Assembly: GCA_013359335.1 (NCBI GenBank)
Contig: JABWBZ010000005.1
Coordinates: forward strand, 1 to 33,298
Direction: 5' to 3'
Length of the DNA: 33,298 bases
DNA from: a bacterium
Lineage (GTDB): Bacteria > CLD3 > SB21
Both the position numbers and the translations under genes were made by a program. Below, piece after piece: positions 26,085 to 33,298 of this stretch (positions are counted from its first letter, which is position 1; each line of letters begins with the position of its first letter). A model generated the notes under the pieces. The model was not told the origin of the DNA. It did not search any database and worked only from the letters and a program-made list of their open reading frames with translations.

Positions 26085-26435
26085 GTGTTTAAAGCTGAAG
26101 AATTAAAAAAGCGAACTAAATTATTTGCGATCCGTATTGTACGGTTATTTCGAACGTTACCCAAAACGGAAGAAGGCCGCGTTATCGGTAAACAGCTTTT
26201 GCGCTCCGGGACATCGGTTGCGGCCAATTATCGCGCCGTTTGCCGTGCCCGATCCAAAGCTGAATTTATTGCAAAAATGGGAATTGTCGTTGAAGAAATT
26301 GACAAAACGGTTTTTTGGCTTGAAATGCTGATTGATACAGAAATTATAAATGAATCTTTGCTCAAAGATCTTCTGAAAGAGGCCAACGAATTACTGGCAA
26401 TTTTCGCAGCATCCCAAAGAACATCCAAACAATGA
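26085..26435 (+). CDS. Four-helix-bundle protein, S23/23S-rRNA-intervening-sequence family, second subgroup
   Basis: This 116-residue helical protein has family landmarks in a different subgroup from the 20401-20760 product: ELKKRTKLFAIRIVRLFRTLP at the start, RVIGKQLLRSGTSVAANYRA at about 32-51, and EFIAKMGIVVEEIDKTVFWLEML at about 60-82. The conserved RSGTSVAANYRA corresponds to RRASSSIPANIAE of the first subgroup. The start is a GTG with no visible Shine-Dalgarno site. No better start exists, because the first internal Met is well inside the fold. It is inserted between the CoA-binding gene and the response regulator. Its inverted-repeat brackets (26041-26072 and 26431-26455) touch the upstream stop and its own stop. 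No rRNA is nearby and its function in this setting is unknown. Confidence 0.9.
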   Translation: MFKAEELKKRTKLFAIRIVRLFRTLPKTEEGRVIGKQLLRSGTSVAANYRAVCRARSKAEFIAKMGIVVEEIDKTVFWLEMLIDTEIINESLLKDLLKEANELLAIFAASQRTSKQ

Positions 26436-26455
26436 GTAAATGAATCAATAAATTC
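26431..26455. repeat. 3' arm of inverted 8-bp-period repeats bracketing an S23 gene
   Basis: Units on the theme ATGANNNA overlap the last codon and stop of the S23 gene and run up to the response-regulator ATG at 26457. They are inverted relative to 26041-26072 (18 of 19 in the core). Because the arm fills the usual leader space, the response-regulator gene has no recognisable ribosome site. Confidence 0.75.
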
Positions 26456-26456
26456 C

Positions 26457-27833
26457 ATGCTTCCAAAGTCTACCAAAATTCTGGTCATCGACGACGATGA
26501 AGACGTCCTTTTAGCGGCACGTTTGTTTCTCAAACAGCATGTCAGCGTTGTCCAGACCGAAAAAAATCCCGAACAAATTCCCGTTTTGCTTAAAAACGAA
26601 AATTACGACGTCATTTTGCTCGATATGAATTTCACGCGCGACGTGAGCAGCGGTTATGAAGGATTTTTCTGGCTGAATAAAATTTTAGAATTGGATCCGC
26701 GCGCCGTGGTGATTTTGATTACCGCGTACGGCGACGTGGAAATGGCGGTGCGCGCAATCAAAGAAGGCGCCATGGATTTTGTTTTGAAGCCTTGGCAAAA
26801 TGAAAAATTGCTTGCTACGTTATCAGCGGCCATGAACCTGCGTTTGTCAAGGCTTGAAGCGGAAAATTTACGCTCGCGACAGGAATTTCTCTCGGCGGAA
26901 CTCGACCAGCCTTTCCATGACATCATCGGCCATTCTCCTGCAATGCTTCAGGTTTTTTCTACGATTCAAAAAGTTGCTAAAACCGACGCCAATGTGCTGA
27001 TCCTCGGAGAAAACGGAACTGGCAAAGAATTGATCGCGCGCGCGTTGCATCGCCAGTCATTACGCCAAAAAGAAGTATTTATCACCGTAGACATGGGCGC
27101 CATCAGCGAGACGTTATTCGAAAGCGAACTTTTCGGACACGTGAAAGGCGCGTTTACCGACGCGAAAGAAGACCGCGCGGGAAGATTTGAAATCGCTACC
27201 GGCGGAACGTTGTTTCTGGACGAAATCGGTAATCTGTCGCTGCCGATGCAGGCAAAGCTTTTAACCGTTTTGCAAAACAGGGAAGTAACGCGCATCGGTT
27301 CGAATAAGCCGCTGCCGTTCGATATCCGGCTGATCTGCGCGACGAATTGGCCGATTCATGCCATGGTCGTCGAAAAAAAATTCCGCCAGGATTTGTTGTA
27401 CCGCATCAACACCGTTGAAATTGCTTTGCCGCCGCTGCGCGAACGCGCCGACGATTTGCCCGCGCTGGCCGAACATTTCATCGCATCGTATTGCAAAAAA
27501 TATCAGAAACCGGCCAAAAGCCTGCATGTAGCGGCATTGAAAAAACTCGAGAAATATTCCTGGCCCGGGAATGTGCGTGAACTGCAGCATACGATCGAAC
27601 GCGCCGTCATCATGAGCGAATCGCCGCTCCTTCAGCCGGAAGATTTCCTGCTCACCGCCTCGCAAGCCAAAGCCGACGGACTGATGATCGACGATTACAA
27701 TCTGGAAGAAATTGAAAAAGCGCTGATCCGTAAAGCGTTGAGCAAACACGGCGGGAACGTGAGTCACGCGGCGAAAGATCTGGGACTGACCCGGACGTCG
27801 CTATATCGCAGGTTGGAAAAATATGGTTTATAA
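26457..27833 (+). CDS. Sigma-54-dependent response regulator (NtrC family)
   Basis: This 458-residue transcription activator has a receiver domain (1-125) with phospho-acceptor Asp56 in LLDMNF, conserved Thr89 region LITAYGD and Lys111 in LKPW. The AAA+ domain (about 153-385) has Walker A GENGTGKE at 184-191, Walker B TLFLDEIG at 251-258 and ESELFGHVKGAFTDA with the sigma-54 contact loop at 231-236. A Fis-type helix-turn-helix lies at the end (about 420-458, HAAKDLGLTRTSLYRRLEKYGL region). The loop reads GAFTDA rather than the textbook GAFTGA. The next gene, its cognate sensor, overlaps by 11 bp, so the two are translationally coupled. A likely target is the export operon with the sigma-54 promoter at 22113-22128. 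No Shine-Dalgarno site is visible. Confidence 0.95.
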   Translation: MLPKSTKILVIDDDEDVLLAARLFLKQHVSVVQTEKNPEQIPVLLKNENYDVILLDMNFTRDVSSGYEGFFWLNKILELDPRAVVILITAYGDVEMAVRAIKEGAMDFVLKPWQNEKLLATLSAAMNLRLSRLEAENLRSRQEFLSAELDQPFHDIIGHSPAMLQVFSTIQKVAKTDANVLILGENGTGKELIARALHRQSLRQKEVFITVDMGAISETLFESELFGHVKGAFTDAKEDRAGRFEIATGGTLFLDEIGNLSLPMQAKLLTVLQNREVTRIGSNKPLPFDIRLICATNWPIHAMVVEKKFRQDLLYRINTVEIALPPLRERADDLPALAEHFIASYCKKYQKPAKSLHVAALKKLEKYSWPGNVRELQHTIERAVIMSESPLLQPEDFLLTASQAKADGLMIDDYNLEEIEKALIRKALSKHGGNVSHAAKDLGLTRTSLYRRLEKYGL

Positions 27834-29196
27834 CCGCTTTCGCATCCTCTGCACGATTCGGGTTATCGTTCTGGCGCTGACGACGCACGTGTTTTTTTAT
27901 CTGCTGTCGCAAACTTCGCTCTATGTGACAACCGCTCTGGTCGGTATTACGATTATTTATCAAATTTACGCGCTGATTATTTTCGTTGAAAAAACCAACC
28001 GCGATTTGACGCGATTTCTCGAATCCATCCGCCACGAAGATTTTTCCCAAACGTTTTCCGGCTCCGGCTGGGGCTCGTCGTTCGACGAATTAAAATCCGC
28101 GTTCTCACAAATCATTACGGATTTCAGAAAAGCGCGTACGGAACGCGAGGAAAGTTTCCGTTATCTGCAAATCGTCGTACAGCATGTGCCGGTCGGGCTC
28201 ATTGCGTTTACGCCTGATGGTGATATCGAACTGATCAATAACGCCGCGCGCCGTTTGTTCAAAGTCGCCGTGTCCCCGGATCAGCCTTCGCTGCGGAATA
28301 TCAAAGCGCTGGAAGCCGTGAACAAATCGCTCGTGAATGTTTTTTTTCAACTGAAACCCGGTCAACGTACGCTGGTCAAATTCGACGACGGCACGGAGTG
28401 GGTTCAGCTCGTTATTTCGGCAACGGATTTTAAATTACGCGAACAGAAGTTTACGCTCGTGTCGCTGCAGAATATTCAAAGCGAATTGGAAGAAAAGGAA
28501 ATGGAAGCTTGGCAAAACCTGATTCGCGTACTGACGCATGAAATCATGAATTCCGTCACGCCGATTTCGTCCCTCGCGTCCACGGTCAACGACCTCGTTT
28601 CGCGTTCGTTCAATCGCGTGAATACCGGAGAAAAGGTCGATCAGGATTCAATGCAGGATATTCACGGCGCGCTTGGCACGATCCAAAAACGCAGCGAAGG
28701 ATTGATCCATTTCGTCGAGGCGTACCGCAATTTGACCAAAATACCCGCGCCGAATTTTCGCATTTTTGCCGTTAATGAATTATTCCACCGCGCCGAGCAA
28801 TTGCTTCGCCCGAAACTGACGGAAAATAAAATTCAATTTCAATCGATCATCGAACCGCCGACGCTGGAACTCACCGCCGATCTGGAATTGGTCGAACAAG
28901 TGTTGATCAATCTGCTGATCAATGCGATTCAGGCCACACAGAAACAACTCAAACGGCAAATTAAACTTACCGCGCGCCTCGATGAACGCGGACACGTACT
29001 GATTCAAGTAGCCGACAACGGTCCGGGCATTATTGACGAAGCGATGGATAAAATTTTTATTCCGTTTTTTACTACGAAAGAGGACGGCTCGGGCATTGGT
29101 TTGGCGCTTTCACGGCAAGTGATGCGCCTTCACCGCGGCACGATCGGCGTGCAGTCACGCCCGAATATCGAAACAGTTTTTACGCTGAGATTTTAA
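27823..29196 (+). CDS. Membrane sensor histidine kinase, NtrY-like
   Basis: This 457-residue kinase starts 11 bp inside the response-regulator gene and is its probable partner. Two membrane helices (about 8-29 and 34-55) have almost no loop between them, so there is no periplasmic sensor. A linker (about 57-112) and a PAS domain (about 113-220, VPVGLIAFTPDGDIELIN) follow. The dimerisation helix has His239 in LTHEIMNSVTPI, and the HATPase domain has NLLINAIQAT, DNGPGI, FFTTK and GSGIGLALSRQ. The HEIMNS variant of the H-box is typical of NtrY-like kinases that pair with sigma-54 activators. Sensing is probably from within the membrane or cytoplasm, for example membrane stress or substrate load of the exporter; that is an inference. 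Confidence 0.94.
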   Translation: MVYNRFRILCTIRVIVLALTTHVFFYLLSQTSLYVTTALVGITIIYQIYALIIFVEKTNRDLTRFLESIRHEDFSQTFSGSGWGSSFDELKSAFSQIITDFRKARTEREESFRYLQIVVQHVPVGLIAFTPDGDIELINNAARRLFKVAVSPDQPSLRNIKALEAVNKSLVNVFFQLKPGQRTLVKFDDGTEWVQLVISATDFKLREQKFTLVSLQNIQSELEEKEMEAWQNLIRVLTHEIMNSVTPISSLASTVNDLVSRSFNRVNTGEKVDQDSMQDIHGALGTIQKRSEGLIHFVEAYRNLTKIPAPNFRIFAVNELFHRAEQLLRPKLTENKIQFQSIIEPPTLELTADLELVEQVLINLLINAIQATQKQLKRQIKLTARLDERGHVLIQVADNGPGIIDEAMDKIFIPFFTTKEDGSGIGLALSRQVMRLHRGTIGVQSRPNIETVFTLRF

Positions 29197-29206
29197 ACGT
29201 TTCAAG

Positions 29207-29240
29207 AGTAGCAAGGGTGACCGAATTTTTTTACCCTACT
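29207..29240. terminator. Possible bidirectional terminator between convergent genes
   Basis: AGTA-(gcaa)-GGGT at 29207-29218 can pair with ACCCTACT at 29233-29240 with a small bulge, and a run of seven T lies in the loop side at 29225-29232. It sits between the ends of two converging genes and overlaps the last bases of the Lon-family gene. The T-run is not in the classical position after the stem, so the call is weak. Confidence 0.3.
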
Positions 29241-31620
29241 TCTTCCCGCCCGATTTTTTCTTATCCGTTTTTTTCACGCTTTCGCGGAAAGTTTTCAGCC
29301 GTTTTTCGACGCGATCGTAAATGGTGCCTTTGGGAAAACTTCCATTTTTGCGAACGGTCCCGGAAGGTTTTCCTGTGAGAATTTCAATCCCTTCGGCAAT
29401 GGTCGACACGGCCCAGACGTGAAAAAGCCCGTCACGTACGGCATCGACCACGTCGTCACGCAGCATGAGATGATTGAGATTGGTTTTGGGAATGATCACG
29501 CCCTGTTTGCCCGTGAGCCCGAACGCACGGCAGACGTCGAAATAGCCTTCGATTTTTTCATTGGCGCCGCCGATGGCCTGCACCGTGCCGTATTGATCGA
29601 CGGAACCCGTCACGGCAATGCCTTGCCGGATCGGCGCATCTGCCAGCGCGGAAAGTAACGCATACAATTCCGTCGATGACGCGCTGTCGCCGTCGACGCC
29701 TTCGTAACTTTGTTCGAATACCAATTTCGCTGACAACGTCAGCGGTTTGTCGATCGCAAACATCCGCGCAAGATATCCGCTCAGAATCAACACGCCTTTG
29801 CTGTGAATCGGTCCGCCGAGTGCGACCTGCCGTTCGATGTCTACAATTCCTTCCGTTCCCGGCGCGACCGTCACAGTAATGCGGCTCGGGCGGCCGAATT
29901 CGTATTCGCCCATGCGGATCACAGCTAATCCGTTGACCTGGCCCGTGATTTCCGACGTCGTATCAATCACAAGTATTTTGCGCGTGATCATTTCCTGAAT
30001 ATGTTCTTCGACGAGATTGGAACGATAAATTTTTTCTTCAAGCGCTTTTCGTACATGAATCGCCGTGATGTGCGGCGCTTGTTCCTGCGTTGCCCAGAAA
30101 TGCGCTTCGCGGATGACGTCGGCGATGGCGCCAAAATGCGTGGAAAGTTTTTCCTGATCTTCGGCGAAACGCGACGCGTGTTCGAGTAAACGCGCCGCCG
30201 CGCCGGCATCGAGATGCTTGAGATTTTCTTTCCGGCACAACATGGAGATAAACATCAAAAACTCGCGGATATTATTTTCCGTACGCGGCATGCTCGTGTC
30301 GAAATCCGCTTTGACTTTGAATAATTCGGGAAACTCTTCGTCGTACGAATGCATCATATAATAAAACATCGGGCGCCCGACGAGCAGCACTTTGACGTCG
30401 AGACGGATCGGCTGCGGACGCTGGCTTTTGGCGACGCTCATGCCGAGACTTTCCGCCATTTCTTCGATCACGATGGATTGCGAGCGCAGCGCACGCCGCA
30501 GGCCGTCCCAGCTCATGTGATTGCGCAGCACGTCCTCCACCGGCAACACGATGTAACCGCCATTAGCGCGATGCAAAGCTCCGGGTTTGATCATCGTGAA
30601 ATCGGTGTACATGGTTCCTTGTTCAACTTCTTTTTCCACGCGACCGAAAAGATTCGTATACGTCGGATGCAATTCCACGACAACCGGAGCGCCTTGTTGT
30701 TTACTATTATCCACCAAAAGATTCGCTTGGTATTTGGTCAGATCCAAATCGCGCTCGGGAACGTGATCGTCTTGCCCGGGTTTAAAAATATCAATGTCGG
30801 ATAACATATCGATCTGAATGGCATCGATATAATTTAAAACTTCTTTCTGGTCTTTATATTTTTCAGTTAGCTCTTCCATCACGCCGCTGAGTTGATACAA
30901 CATCACCTGCCGGTCAAGTTCGAGCATCGCGTTTTGCGTCGTTCGCTCAACGTCCCGAGTTTGTTTGATCGCTTCCTTGAGTTCGTCCTGCAGCGTTTCG
31001 CGTATTTTCATCCGCGTATCTTGTTCAGGCTGAGGCAGAGCGTTCCACTCGGTCTCGCTCATCGGCTTGCCGTCTTTGACGGGTACAAGAACGATGCCGA
31101 GCTGCGTCGCGTGCAGCGCAAATCCCTGATGTCCGGCTTTGATGGAAAATTGCTTCAGCACCGCTTCGCGCCGTTCATTCAGCGTCCGTTGAATTTCATC
31201 GCGTTTTTTACCGTATTCATCGCTTTCGAACGACTTAGGAATCTCACGGCTGACGTATTCGATAAACATCCGCATGTCCTGCTGAAATTCTTTTCCTTTG
31301 CCGGTGGGCAATTCCAACGCCATCGGCTGATAAGGGTCGTCGAAATTATTGACGTAACACCAGTCGTTGGGCGTGGGTTTCGTGAGAGCGAGTTCTTCGA
31401 GAAACGATTTGACGGCGGTCATTTTCCCGATGCCGCGCGGGCCGGCAACGAATATGTTGAATCCGACTTCCTGAATGCCGAGCCCGAAACGCAACGCCGA
31501 CACCGCGCGATGCTGCCCGATAATTCCGTCGACGGGTTTCAGATGTTCAGTCGATTCAAGGTTAAGCGTTTGCGGATCGATCGTCAAACGCAGTTGATCG
31601 GGAGCAAGTTCTTTGAGCAT
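29236..31620 (-). CDS. Lon-family ATP-dependent protease (AAA_32 / Lon_C type)
   Basis: This 794-residue protein is of the YcbZ/LonB-like group, a soluble AAA+ protease for misfolded or regulatory proteins. The N-terminal nucleotide-binding part has GPRGIGKMT at 60-68. A long helical insertion (about 130-280) follows, then a second AAA module region with GGYIVLPVEDVLRNHMSWDG and an arginine-rich lid. The C-terminal Lon protease domain has catalytic Ser646 in GDSAS and Lys689 in NEKIEG. The 43-residue spacing equals that of the classical Lon dyad. There is no N-terminal LON substrate domain, which distinguishes it from Lon A. The tail is highly basic (KKTDKKKSGGKK). Walker A has Met where Ser/Thr is usual directly after the lysine, with Thr one place later. 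It is a single gene, transcribed away from the MazE-like remnant. Confidence 0.92.
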   Translation of the reverse strand: MLKELAPDQLRLTIDPQTLNLESTEHLKPVDGIIGQHRAVSALRFGLGIQEVGFNIFVAGPRGIGKMTAVKSFLEELALTKPTPNDWCYVNNFDDPYQPMALELPTGKGKEFQQDMRMFIEYVSREIPKSFESDEYGKKRDEIQRTLNERREAVLKQFSIKAGHQGFALHATQLGIVLVPVKDGKPMSETEWNALPQPEQDTRMKIRETLQDELKEAIKQTRDVERTTQNAMLELDRQVMLYQLSGVMEELTEKYKDQKEVLNYIDAIQIDMLSDIDIFKPGQDDHVPERDLDLTKYQANLLVDNSKQQGAPVVVELHPTYTNLFGRVEKEVEQGTMYTDFTMIKPGALHRANGGYIVLPVEDVLRNHMSWDGLRRALRSQSIVIEEMAESLGMSVAKSQRPQPIRLDVKVLLVGRPMFYYMMHSYDEEFPELFKVKADFDTSMPRTENNIREFLMFISMLCRKENLKHLDAGAAARLLEHASRFAEDQEKLSTHFGAIADVIREAHFWATQEQAPHITAIHVRKALEEKIYRSNLVEEHIQEMITRKILVIDTTSEITGQVNGLAVIRMGEYEFGRPSRITVTVAPGTEGIVDIERQVALGGPIHSKGVLILSGYLARMFAIDKPLTLSAKLVFEQSYEGVDGDSASSTELYALLSALADAPIRQGIAVTGSVDQYGTVQAIGGANEKIEGYFDVCRAFGLTGKQGVIIPKTNLNHLMLRDDVVDAVRDGLFHVWAVSTIAEGIEILTGKPSGTVRKNGSFPKGTIYDRVEKRLKTFRESVKKTDKKKSGGKK

Positions 31621-31658
31621 AATGTTTTTCTGGTTATAAAATAGGCTTAAATGTATTA

Positions 31659-31678
31659 TTTGAATTTAAATTTTCAAA
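31659..31678. promoter_or_regulatory. Palindrome TTTGAA-N8-TTCAAA in the divergent gap
   Basis: This 6-bp inverted repeat with an AT-rich 8-bp centre lies 38 bp upstream of the Lon-family start codon and 15 bp before the MazE-like frame. It could be an operator of an AbrB/MazE-type autoregulator or of a stress regulator. AT-rich palindromes of this size also occur by chance. Confidence 0.3.
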
Positions 31679-31693
31679 ACACTATCATGATGT

Positions 31694-31837
31694 ATGCATA
31701 ACAAGAACTCTAAAAAAATTCAAATGCCGATTCTTTTAAAGAAATATGAATTGTCAGAACTCGTTAAAAAAATTCGGCCTTCAAATCTTCAAAAAGAAGT
31801 TAAAACAGGCAAAGCTGTTGGTAAAGAAAGTTGCTAA
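31694..31837 (+). pseudogene. MazE/AbrB-type antitoxin C-terminal fragment
   Basis: This 47-codon frame (MHNKNSKKIQ... to GKAVGKESC) has a second half, YELSELVKKIRPSNLQKEVKT, that follows the pattern of MazE antitoxin tails. In those, Y-L-ELL--ITPEN--EEV is followed by GxPVGKExW. The DNA-binding AbrB half is missing: a TGA stands in frame two codons before the ATG. There is no Shine-Dalgarno site. No MazF toxin frame follows, since the next gene is an aminotransferase on the opposite strand. It is therefore best read as the relic of a toxin-antitoxin module, though expression of a short solo peptide cannot be ruled out. Confidence 0.6.
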
Positions 31838-31849
31838 GCCCGAGTTGAA

Positions 31850-33298
31850 TTAAACTTCCTGCATCCAGCGATGAATTAATTTCAATTTTTCTCCATGATC
31901 CGCCCGGTGGATAAATTCATTGGTGTGAACGTCGTAACCATAATCGTTCTGCCACGTTTTGAAATGAGCGGCAACTTCGCGTATGGCATTGAGAATATAA
32001 TGAATTTCTTCATTGGTCATCGCGGGATGCAGCGACATCCTTATCCAGCCCGGTTTTTCAGAAAGATCGCCGTGATCGATTTTATCGGTGATCTTATGTG
32101 AGACGTCGCGTGAAATATGCAACAAATAATGTCCGTACGTTCCCGCGCAGGAACAGCCGCCGCGAACTTGAATTCCAAAATAATCATTGAGCAGTTTCAC
32201 GCCGAGATTGTAATGCAATCCGTCGATGTAAAATGAAATAACGGCGAGGCGGTTTTCCTGTTCGTCCGCTAAAATATGCAACCCGGGAATCGAACGCAGT
32301 TCATGAAAAATCTTCGGTAAAAATTCTTCCTCACGTTTCAGCATCATTTCCGAATTCATTTTTTCTTTAAGCCGTATGCACAAAGCCGCTTTGATGGTTT
32401 GCAGAAAAGGCGGCGTTCCACCGTCCTCGCGCGCTTCGATATTGTCCAGAAAACTCACTTCGCCCCACGGATTTGTCCAATTCACTGTGCCGCCGCCGGG
32501 TTGATCCGGAATTTTATTAACGTACAAATCGGAATCGAAAATCAAAACGCCCGGCGTGCCCGGCCCGCCGAGAAATTTATGCGGCGAAAAATAAATCGCA
32601 TCGAGTTTTTCCAAAGGATCCGACGGATGCATGTCGATCGGAACATACGGCGCGGAGCAGGCAAAATCGACAAAGCAAAGCCCGCCGGCTTCATGCATCA
32701 TTTTGGCAATCGCGTGATACGGCGTGCGAATACCCGTCACATTCGAACACGCGGTCACGGAAGCTATTTTCTGCCGGTTGGAATAACGTTTGATCGCGTC
32801 GGCAAAAAAATTCAAATCGACCGCGCCGCGTTCGTCCGGCGGAATGCATACCACTTCGCCGATCGTTTCTAACCACGACGTGTGATTGGAATGATGCTCC
32901 ATATGCGTAACGAAAATGACGGGGCGTTCGTTTTCAGGATAATGCAAATGACGCACGGCTTGTTCCGGCACACGCAGCCCCAGCAGGCGCTGAAATTTAT
33001 TGATCACGCCCGTCATACCGGAACCTTGCGTAATGATCACGTCCTTCGGACCGTCGTTGACATGACGTTTGATAATCTCATGCGCTTCATGATAGGCTGC
33101 GGTCATGTACGTACCGGTAATCGTCGTTTCCGTGTGCGTATTGCCGACGAATGGACCGAAGCGGTACAGCATTTTTTCCTCGATCGGCCGGTAAAGCCGC
33201 CCGCTCGCCGTCCAGTCGGCATACACGATCCGGCGCTCGCCATGCGGAGTTTTAAACGTTTGCACGTAACCAATAATATTTTTGCGGAAAGGCTCGAA
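31850..33298 (-). CDS. Class-V aminotransferase / cysteine-desulfurase-like PLP enzyme (5' end outside window)
   Basis: This is a PLP-dependent fold-type I enzyme. The first in-frame start visible is a GTG at 33265, but the frame stays open to the window edge and the extra residues FEPFRKNIIGY read as natural family sequence. The true start therefore lies beyond 33298. Counting from 33265: RRIVYADWTASGRLYRPIE at 11-29, the cofactor pocket (THMEHHSNHTSW at 120-131), the Asp of FVDFACSAPY near 200, and the Schiff-base lysine Lys230 in SPHKFLGG. A Cys-rich RGGCSCAGTYGH motif near the C-terminus resembles the loop cysteine of cysteine desulfurases. It may release sulfur from cysteine or act as a selenocysteine-lyase-like enzyme, but the substrate is not certain. 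No isc/suf partner is seen. Confidence 0.9.
   Translation of the reverse strand, partial: FEPFRKNIIGYVQTFKTPHGERRIVYADWTASGRLYRPIEEKMLYRFGPFVGNTHTETTITGTYMTAAYHEAHEIIKRHVNDGPKDVIITQGSGMTGVINKFQRLLGLRVPEQAVRHLHYPENERPVIFVTHMEHHSNHTSWLETIGEVVCIPPDERGAVDLNFFADAIKRYSNRQKIASVTACSNVTGIRTPYHAIAKMMHEAGGLCFVDFACSAPYVPIDMHPSDPLEKLDAIYFSPHKFLGGPGTPGVLIFDSDLYVNKIPDQPGGGTVNWTNPWGEVSFLDNIEAREDGGTPPFLQTIKAALCIRLKEKMNSEMMLKREEEFLPKIFHELRSIPGLHILADEQENRLAVISFYIDGLHYNLGVKLLNDYFGIQVRGGCSCAGTYGHYLLHISRDVSHKITDKIDHGDLSEKPGWIRMSLHPAMTNEEIHYILNAIREVAAHFKTWQNDYGYDVHTNEFIHRADHGEKLKLIHRWMQEV

Overview
The window looks like a chromosomal segment of a Gram-negative bacterium. The GC content is moderate (mid-40s percent by eye). 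The duplicated-FtsX permeases of about 800 residues, a HlyD-type periplasmic adaptor, a sigma-54 activator and free-standing S23-type four-helix-bundle genes point to the Bacteroidota/Ignavibacteria/Calditrichota/KSB1 side of the tree or to Acidobacteria. No rRNA, tRNA or taxonomic marker is present, so this placement is an inference.

Left two thirds (1-22060, all minus strand): a very long ABC-export operon read from right to left. It starts with a HlyD/MacA-type adaptor (20804-22060). An S23 four-helix-bundle gene (20401-20760), one LolD/MacB-type ATPase (19661-20350) and a run of paralogous MacB/FtsX-type permeases follow: seven intact (17278, 14785, 12334, 8783, 6062, 2656 and 204 as lower ends), an eighth running off the left edge, and two degraded remnants (8466-8761 and 5051-5098). 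Interspersed are a secreted 26-residue-repeat protein (11199-12230) and an AT-rich secreted esterase (5098-5943). A candidate sigma-54 promoter (22113-22128) with an upstream palindrome (22208-22223) precedes the adaptor gene.

Right third: a large hybrid histidine kinase (22301-25402, minus), then on the plus strand a CoA-binding protein (25647-26042), a second S23-type gene (26085-26435), a sigma-54-dependent response regulator (26457-27833) and its overlapping sensor kinase (27823-29196). On the minus strand lie a Lon-family AAA protease (29236-31620) and a class-V aminotransferase that is cut by the right edge (31850-33298). A short MazE-like antitoxin tail (31694-31837, plus) lies between those two.

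Working model: the sensor kinase and response regulator drive the export operon through sigma-54. A single ATPase and adaptor would serve many permeases that arose by tandem duplication and loss.

Most unusual observation: both S23 genes are bracketed by inverted pairs of degenerate short-period tandem repeats (period 7 at one, 8 at the other). The 5' arm of each overlaps or abuts the upstream gene's stop codon, and the 3' arm overlaps the S23 gene's own end. Four other intergenic gaps (143-201, 12256-12326, 17212-17272, 25516-25569) carry gene-less versions of the same architecture with unrelated unit sequences and periods of 7 to 9. This resembles the stem-plus-ORF layout of 23S rRNA intervening sequences, but in protein-coding operons.
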